A model generated the notes under the pieces. The model was not told the origin of the DNA. It did no database searches and saw only the letters and a list, made by a program, of their open reading frames with translations. Shown here piece by piece: positions 6,831-11,328 of a stretch of 11,328 nt of DNA. A program made the translations under genes and the position numbers. Position 1 is the first letter of the stretch, and each line of letters opens with the position of its first letter. Source of the DNA: Planctomycetota bacterium (GTDB lineage: Bacteria; Planctomycetota; Phycisphaerae; UBA1845; PWPN01); NCBI GenBank assembly GCA_016209665.1, contig JACQVT010000463.1:1-11328 (forward strand), written 5' to 3'.

Positions 6831-7910
6831 ATGTCCGCCATGAGTGAGGCAACGAACCCCGCCGGCGGGCAGCGCGGCTGTCAGCGGCTCACCATCGAAC
6901 AACTGCAAGCGTGGGAGCGACTCGGCTACGGGATGTTCATCCATTTCGGGATGAGCACCTACGTGGACCTGACGGGCAAGGTGTTCTTCAAGCCCGACGG
7001 CAGCGACCCGCCCGAGCGGTACAACCCCGACGGGCTGGACGTGGACCAGTGGGTCTGCGTGGCCCGCGACGCCGGCATGACCTACGCGGTGCTGACCGCC
7101 AAGCACATCTCCGGTTTCTGCCTGTGGCCCAGCCGGCACACCCGCTACAGCGTCGCGAGCGGCGGCGACCGCACGGACGTCGTCGAGGCGTTCGTGACGG
7201 CTTGCGAGCGGCGGGCGGTGCGGCCGGGGCTGTACTACAGCTCCTACGACAACCACCACCGGTTCGGCAGCCGGACGCGGTCGGACTTTCCGAGCAAACA
7301 GGCCTATTTCGACCTCGCCGCCAGGCGCCTGCCCTTTGGCAGCGAGCGGTGCGACGGACCCGACGAGGGCCGCATGATCTACACCACCTCGCTCTACCAG
7401 TCGTTCCAGACCGCCCAGATCGCGGAGCTGCTGACGCAGTACGGTCCGCTTGTCGAGGTGTGGATCGACCATCCCGACGCCCTCGGGCGGGGCTACCGCA
7501 CCTACCTGTACCACGAGATGGCCCGCCTCCAGTCCGAGATCGTGGTGATGATGAACAACGGCACGCCCTCCAGCGAGGAGTACGACGTCGAGTACGCCTG
7601 GCCGTCGGACCTGATCGCGATGGAGCAGGGCGAGGTGACGGATCGCAAGTACCGCAAGTGGCGGACCATCGAGGGGGGGGAGTACTACGTGCCGGGCGAG
7701 GTGTGCGACTCGATCGCCCCGATCCGGCAGGACTGGTTCCATCTTCCCGACGATGCCTCGCGGCCGATGGAGCAGCTCGTGCGGCAGTTCCACTGGTGTC
7801 GCGAAGGGGGGGCGAACTACCTGCTCAACGTGCCGCCTGACCGGCACGGGGTGATTCCGTTGGTATTCGTGGAAGCGCTGCAGGAATTGCGGAAGTTGAT
7901 GGGTCTGTGA
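6831..7910 (+). CDS. GH29-family (alpha-L-fucosidase-like) glycosidase, catalytic domain only
   Basis: The 359-residue protein matches the GH29 barrel, whose members hydrolyse terminal alpha-L-fucose with retention. Visible motifs: GMFIHFG at 34-40 (H38, a fucose-contact His in the family), LTAKHISGFCLWPS at 88-101, VEVWIDHPD at 208-216 with D213 as likely nucleophile (the W-x-D pattern), and NYLLNVPPDRHGVIP at 329-343. The acid/base residue varies in the family and I cannot assign it. The usual His-His after the lysine in the 88-101 motif is His-Ile here (H92, I93), so activity on fucose is uncertain. There is no C-terminal beta-sandwich and no signal peptide, suggesting a cytoplasmic enzyme. 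The start is ambiguous: ATG 6831 (GGGG only 3 nt upstream) or ATG 6840 (same GGGG, 12 nt). The SSS transporter downstream fits a sugar-use pair. Confidence 0.82.
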   Translation: MSAMSEATNPAGGQRGCQRLTIEQLQAWERLGYGMFIHFGMSTYVDLTGKVFFKPDGSDPPERYNPDGLDVDQWVCVARDAGMTYAVLTAKHISGFCLWPSRHTRYSVASGGDRTDVVEAFVTACERRAVRPGLYYSSYDNHHRFGSRTRSDFPSKQAYFDLAARRLPFGSERCDGPDEGRMIYTTSLYQSFQTAQIAELLTQYGPLVEVWIDHPDALGRGYRTYLYHEMARLQSEIVVMMNNGTPSSEEYDVEYAWPSDLIAMEQGEVTDRKYRKWRTIEGGEYYVPGEVCDSIAPIRQDWFHLPDDASRPMEQLVRQFHWCREGGANYLLNVPPDRHGVIPLVFVEALQELRKLMGL

Positions 7911-7953
7911 TCGGTGCGTGTGAGAGGGGACTCGCGCGCCGGCGGAACGTTTG

Positions 7954-8031
7954 CCGTAGCGGCCGGCGCCCCCGCCGGCCGTTGCGCCGCGGCTACCAGA
8001 AGACGTCCGGCGAGGGCGCCGGACGCTACGG
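7954..8031. repeat. Inverted pair of 29-nt hairpin repeats with GTAG tag (BIME-like)
   Basis: Copy C runs 7954-7982 on + and copy D runs 8031-8003 on -, with a 20-nt spacer. Both start CCGTAGCG, and these ends pair with each other (7954-7961 with 8024-8031). Inner stems are CGGCCGGCG / CGCCGGCCG (7960-7968 / 7973-7981) and GTCCGGC / GCCGGAC (8005-8011 / 8018-8024). Over 29 nt the copies differ at three positions. Two form a compensated stem pair (G-C in C, T-A in D) and one is in the loop (CCCC to CCCT), the same loop change seen at 6698-6766. Within the spacer a GCTAC (7992-7996) offers an alternative partner for the first GTAGC. Confidence 0.85.
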
Positions 8032-8036
8032 TTTTT
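8005..8036 (+). terminator. Possible intrinsic terminator using the repeat hairpin and TTTTT
   Basis: The 3' arm of the repeat pair ends at 8031 and is followed at once by five T residues (8032-8036). If the outer stem forms in RNA, a G+C-rich structure directly precedes a short U-run, as in a rho-independent terminator for the glycosidase transcript. The inner hairpin alone ends 7 nt before the U-run, which is weaker. The T-run lies only 26 bases before the next start codon. Confidence 0.3.
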
Positions 8037-8062
8037 CTGAAACGGCTACAAGCGGAGATGGC

Positions 8063-9820
8063 ATGTTCGGACTGAGTACGATCGACCTGGTGATGCTGAT
8101 TGGCTACCTGTCCGGGATCACCGGGCTGGGTCTGTGGATGGGGCACAAGATCCACAGTCAGGCGGATTACTTCGTCGGCGGACGGCGGTTCGGCAAGGTG
8201 CTGGCGATTTTCACCGCGTTCGGGGCGGGGACGCACTCGGACCAGGCGGTCAGCGTGGTCGCCAAGACGTACCAGTCGGGCATGTCGGGCATCTGGTACC
8301 AGTGGCTGTACCTGTTCGCGACGCCCTTTTACTGGTGGATCAACCCGATCTTCCGGCGGTGCCGGGCCCTGACGACGGGGGATTTTTTCGAGGCCCGCTA
8401 CGGGCGGGGGCTGGCCACGCTGTACGTCATCGTGGGCTTCGCCAACATGGCGGTGACCATCGGCATCATGCTGAAGGGGTCGGGGGCGATCATCGCGGCC
8501 ACGACCGCCGGGGCGGTGAGCGAGAACCTCGCCATCGGATTCGTGACCGGGCTGCTGGTGCTGTACGGCGTGCTCGGCGGGTTCAGCGCGGCGGTGGTGA
8601 CGGACTTCGTGCAGGGGTGCCTGACGATCGTGTTCTCGTTCCTGCTCCTGCCGTTCGCGATCTACAAGCTGGGCGGGTTCGACGGGCTGCACGCGGGGGT
8701 CGCCGAAACGATGGCCGCTCTGCAGCAGACCGCCACGGACCGGATAGTGCCGGCGGCCGCCGAGATGTGGAGCCTGGTCGCGCCGGGCGACATCGGCGTG
8801 TTCTATATCGTCATGCTGGTGATCAACGGCCTGATCGGATTCGCCCCCCAGCCCCACGTCATGCCGATCAACAACGCCCTGAGGACCGAGCGCGAGGCCC
8901 AGATCGGCGGGGTGTACGGGAGCCTGATGAAGCGGGTGTGCACGATCGCCTGGACCCTGCTGGGCATGTGCGCCATCGCGATGTACCCGACCATGACCGA
9001 ACAATGGCAGTTCGACCAGGTCTTCGGGCGGATGGCCCGCGACCTGCTGCCGCAAGTGATGCCGGGACTGATCGGCATCTTCCTGGCCGCCCTGCTGGCG
9101 GCGGTGCTGGCCGCCTGCGACGCGTTCATGATCACCTGCGCGGGCCTGTTCACGCAGAACATCTACAAGCCGTTCCTGGCCCGGCACCGCGGCCACGCTC
9201 ACTACATCAACGTCGGCCGACTGACGGCGGCCCTCACCGTGGGCGTGGGCGTGTGGCTGGCGATGAGCTTCGAGAGCGTGGTCCGCGGCCTGGAGATCTT
9301 CTGGCTGATCACGCCCATGATGGGTATTCCCTTCTGGCTGGGGCTGTTCTGGCGGCGATCGACGACGGCGGCCGCCTGGGCCTCGACGCTGGCGGCCTAC
9401 GCCGTGCTGGTGGTCACGCTGCGGCCCGAGTTCGTGGACTGGGCCCGGGTGCACGCGACGTTTTTGCTGGCCCACCCGGCGGCCACCACCGTCTACCTGC
9501 CGACGCAGATGCTGCTGTGCCTGATCGTGGGCTTCGTGGTCATGGTCGCGGTCAGCCTGGCGACGCGGCCCGAACCGGCCGACAGGCTCGACCGGTTCTA
9601 CGCCGTCATGCGGACGCCCGTCCGGCCGGGCGAAGTCATCGAAGCCCCGATGACCCTGCCCGCCGACATGCTACCCGCCCCCCAGAACAAGCTGATCAAC
9701 CTGCCCAACTGGGAAATCCAGGTCCCAACGCGACGGGGCGTTGTCGGCTTCCTGATCGCCTGGATCCCGGTGGCCCTGCTGATCGGCTCGGTCTGGGTGC
9801 TCGTGCGCATCGGGGCGTAA
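8063..9820 (+). CDS. Sodium:solute symporter family (SSS/SLC5-type) membrane transporter
   Basis: The 585-residue inner-membrane protein has about 13-14 predicted hydrophobic segments, starting at 7-27. Family signs are YFVGGRRFG at 36-44, the Gly-rich segment around 166-174 (LYGVLGGFSA) leading into TDFVQG at 180-185, and AVLAACDAF ... TQNIYKPF at 347-371, matching the TM8 region before DIYK. A hydrophilic stretch at 501-557 precedes a last helix at about 559-582. ATG 8063 was chosen: GGAG at 8054-8057 lies 5 nt upstream and the first helix begins at once; the frame is open further upstream but through repeat DNA. By alignment to PutP/vSGLT, the two hydroxyl residues of the Na2 site are Ala (A350, A351), so ion coupling is uncertain. 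The substrate cannot be read from sequence; a sugar released by the upstream glycosidase is plausible. Confidence 0.88.
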   Translation: MFGLSTIDLVMLIGYLSGITGLGLWMGHKIHSQADYFVGGRRFGKVLAIFTAFGAGTHSDQAVSVVAKTYQSGMSGIWYQWLYLFATPFYWWINPIFRRCRALTTGDFFEARYGRGLATLYVIVGFANMAVTIGIMLKGSGAIIAATTAGAVSENLAIGFVTGLLVLYGVLGGFSAAVVTDFVQGCLTIVFSFLLLPFAIYKLGGFDGLHAGVAETMAALQQTATDRIVPAAAEMWSLVAPGDIGVFYIVMLVINGLIGFAPQPHVMPINNALRTEREAQIGGVYGSLMKRVCTIAWTLLGMCAIAMYPTMTEQWQFDQVFGRMARDLLPQVMPGLIGIFLAALLAAVLAACDAFMITCAGLFTQNIYKPFLARHRGHAHYINVGRLTAALTVGVGVWLAMSFESVVRGLEIFWLITPMMGIPFWLGLFWRRSTTAAAWASTLAAYAVLVVTLRPEFVDWARVHATFLLAHPAATTVYLPTQMLLCLIVGFVVMVAVSLATRPEPADRLDRFYAVMRTPVRPGEVIEAPMTLPADMLPAPQNKLINLPNWEIQVPTRRGVVGFLIAWIPVALLIGSVWVLVRIGA

Positions 9821-9867
9821 GGGATTATTCATGGGCCACGTTCATTCGCCTGACTGATCGGGTTCTG

Positions 9868-9888
9868 GAGCACCCCTGGGGACTGCTC
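9868..9888. other. Imperfect stem-loop in the gap after the transporter
   Basis: GAGCA (9868-9872) and TGCTC (9884-9888) flank a CCC / GGG inner pair. No T-run follows, so it is not a typical intrinsic terminator. The rest of 9821-9954 shows no gene. Confidence 0.25.
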
Positions 9889-9954
9889 GCCATCGAGGCG
9901 GCGGTTCGTGTCGCCGGGGTCCTGAGATCGGCTGACAATCTGGGCCGTTTTATG

Positions 9955-9983
9955 TTGACAAATCGCCGATAATGCTGTAGACT
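9955..9983 (+). promoter_or_regulatory. Sigma70-like promoter for the pseudopilin unit
   Basis: TTGACA (9955-9960) and TAGACT (9978-9983, 4/6 match to TATAAT) are separated by an ideal 17 nt, followed by AAAAT. It would give a leader of roughly 100 nt before the first pseudopilin start at 10088. The -35 box is identical to the one at 1485, including the following AA. Motif evidence only. Confidence 0.62.
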
Positions 9984-10087
9984 AAAATCCGTTCTCCGGG
10001 TGCTGCCCCCTGTCCTGTCGAGGGAGTCTCGGTCGCGTCGGCGGACATGCACGTCTTGTGGGAGAACGATGACGAGGAGCGACACAC

Positions 10088-11026
10088 GTGCGCGGATCGA
10101 TCCCACGCTTCGCTTCGGTACTCGGCACGCGCTCGCTTGCCGGCCGAGTCGGTCCCTGTCCAGGGGGGCCTCGCTTCCACCGACAGGTCGGCGACCGCTC
10201 GGATGCGAGGCGGTCGGGGTTTACGCTGATCGAGATCCTGGTCGTGGTGGCGATCATCGCGCTGCTGATCTCGATCCTGTTCCCATCGCTCAAGCTGGCC
10301 CGGGAGCAGACGAAGATCACGATGTGCCTAACGAATCTGCACGATACCGGGCAGGCCATGCATCAGTATTCGATGCAATACGATCCGTACTACCCGCTGG
10401 TGTCTTACATCGGATGCTCGATTTACTACGATCGGCCCGGCGCGGACGACAACCTGTTCGTGCTGTGGTGGAAGCGGCTGACGCCCAACGTGGCCACGTT
10501 CACCTGCCCGTCCACCAAGCACCGAATCCGAAAGCCATACAAGGTCGATCGCGTGCCGGACAAGGGCGGCATCCGGTTCAACATCTATTGCGACCCACAG
10601 AGCAAGCAGGTCCGCAACGATTTCGAGTTCCATGCCCAACTGGTTGAAGAGATCGTTCAGGAGCCGACTTCGGGGGTGGTCAAGGTCAACGGCTACGGCA
10701 CGAGCTACGAGTACGCGGGGTGGGCCGCCGGTCCAGAGGGTACCTCGACCAAGATCGACTGGTATCCATTCAAGAAGCAGAAGGAGGTGAACGGGCAACC
10801 GCTCATGGTGCGGAACATCAGGTTCCCCGCCTCCACCATGCTCATGAAAGACTCCGACGAGGGCAGTTCGCAGGGCGACGTGGTCGGGGCGCCACCGGGC
10901 AAAGCCATCAACAATGTTCCCGAGCCGTGGGATAACCACGGACGACTTCTGTCCAACTTCATGTACGCTGACGGCCACGCTGTGTCCAAGAGGTACGATC
11001 ACAAGAACGGCCGGTACCGGAACTGA
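10088..11026 (+). CDS. Type II pseudopilin-like protein (prepilin N-terminal methylation motif, H-Xn-DG C-terminus)
   Basis: The 312-residue protein carries a prepilin peptidase site, RRSG|FTLIE, at residues 41-49 (cleavage after G44, E49 as the conserved +5 Glu). A hydrophobic helix follows to about 67, then [16 protein letters not shown] (80-95), TFTCPS (138-142 region) and, near the end, H284 ... ADG (294-296). This is the layout of the large planctomycete family of pilin-like proteins related to DUF1559 / the H-X9-DG group, thought to be displayed at or beyond the inner membrane by a type II secretion/pilus-like system; individual roles are unknown. Here H and DG are separated by 10 residues rather than 9. 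GTG 10088 is the only usual start codon after an in-frame stop at 10070-10072, and GAGGAG at 10074-10079 sits 8 nt upstream, giving an unusually long, basic 44-residue leader. It lies downstream of the promoter at 9955. Confidence 0.85.
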   Translation: MRGSIPRFASVLGTRSLAGRVGPCPGGPRFHRQVGDRSDARRSGFTLIEILVVVAIIALLISILFPSLKLAREQTKITMCLTNLHDTGQAMHQYSMQYDPYYPLVSYIGCSIYYDRPGADDNLFVLWWKRLTPNVATFTCPSTKHRIRKPYKVDRVPDKGGIRFNIYCDPQSKQVRNDFEFHAQLVEEIVQEPTSGVVKVNGYGTSYEYAGWAAGPEGTSTKIDWYPFKKQKEVNGQPLMVRNIRFPASTMLMKDSDEGSSQGDVVGAPPGKAINNVPEPWDNHGRLLSNFMYADGHAVSKRYDHKNGRYRN

Positions 11027-11097
11027 ACGACTTTCCGCGATCTGCCGATATGGTGTCGACTCATGGTGGCCAAGACCGTTGCGGGCGAGGTGGCAGC

Positions 11098-11328
11098 GTG
11101 ATCCATCGGGAAGGCCCTACCCTCCGCCGCCGATCGCCGTCGGCGTTCACCTTGATCGAAGTCCTGGTGGTGATCGCAATCATCGGCCTCTTGATCGCGG
11201 TGCTGGTGCCGGCGATGGCTCAGGCTCGGGAGGCGGCCAAGCGGGTGAGCTGCGCCAGCAGCGAAAAGCAGATCATCACCGCGGTGCACATGTACAGCCA
11301 GAAGTACGGCGGGTTCGTGCCCTTCAGC
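11098..11328 (+). CDS. Type II pseudopilin-like protein, 3'-truncated by the window edge
   Basis: The first 77 residues are present and the frame runs open off the end. They contain a basic leader, then [20 protein letters not shown] at 13-32, the prepilin cleavage and methylation motif with E21 as the +5 Glu, then [20 protein letters not shown] (52-71), matching the conserved region after the helix in planctomycete pilin-like proteins. The residue before the cut is Ala (A16) instead of the usual Gly. GTG 11098 has GAGG at 11087-11090, 7 nt upstream; an in-frame ATG at 11050 would add 16 residues but lacks a ribosome-binding site. It lies 71 bases after the first pseudopilin gene with no promoter seen, so one transcript is likely. 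Confidence 0.85.
   Translation, partial: MIHREGPTLRRRSPSAFTLIEVLVVIAIIGLLIAVLVPAMAQAREAAKRVSCASSEKQIITAVHMYSQKYGGFVPFS

Noticed and set aside
168..9820. A single peptidoglycan-recycling pathway linking the D-amino-acid enzyme, amidases, glycosidase and transporter.
   Set aside because: Co-orientation alone does not show it: repeats and a possible terminator separate the genes, and the substrates of the enzyme and the transporter are unknown.
10047..10229. A 60-codon ATG-started frame overlapping the pseudopilin leader in another frame.
   Set aside because: No ribosome-binding site matched to it, no recognisable motif, and it ends just inside the FTLIE region; a frameshift joining it to the pseudopilin is possible but unsupported.

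Overview
The window is GC-rich (clearly above 60% by eye) and every recognisable gene lies on the + strand. The gene content points to a member of the Planctomycetota, plausibly a Phycisphaerae-type lineage. The clues are two proteins ending in the Asp-rich, two-repeat dockerin-like tail common in that phylum, secreted multi-domain proteins with Ig-like modules, type II pseudopilins with an H-Xn-DG C-terminal motif, and a GH29-type glycosidase next to a sodium:solute symporter family protein. This assignment is inferred from domain style; there is no rRNA or marker gene in the window.

Layout, left to right: (1) 7-158, five tandem hairpin repeats; (2) 168-1256, a fold-type III PLP enzyme of the D-threonine aldolase / D-serine dehydratase family; (3) 1257-1582, a 326-base gap with a second, different tandem hairpin array, a sigma70-like promoter and a 12-bp palindrome; (4) 1583-4687 and 4786-6597, two tandem paralogous secreted N-acetylmuramoyl-L-alanine amidases (GerMN + Amidase_3 + NBR1-type Ig + dockerin-like), the first carrying a 433-residue extra block of three Ig modules and one golvesin-like module; (5) 6698-6766, an inverted pair of hairpin repeats; (6) 6831-7910, a short GH29-like glycosidase; (7) 7954-8031, another inverted pair of hairpin repeats; (8) 8063-9820, an SSS-family transporter; (9) a good sigma70-like promoter at 9955-9983; (10) 10088-11026 and 11098-end, two pseudopilin-like proteins, the second cut by the window edge.

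How the parts may work together: the two amidases share a promoter region and are probably co-transcribed. They are exported and would cleave the stem peptide from muramic acid in peptidoglycan, or bind wall or polymer material through their accessory domains. The GH29-like enzyme and the SSS transporter form a plausible sugar-processing and uptake pair. The pseudopilins form their own promoter-led unit. No pathway joining all genes can be shown.

The most interesting signal lies between the genes. Four of the seven gaps contain hairpin repeats built on one plan, a short 5' tag followed by a perfect stem. In the two inverted pairs, every difference between the two copies within the stem is matched by a compensating change on the other arm, and both pairs carry the same C-to-T change in the same loop position. 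In three of the four repeat groups the tag contains GTGG or GTAG, as in REP elements mobilised by RAYT transposases. No RAYT gene is present here.
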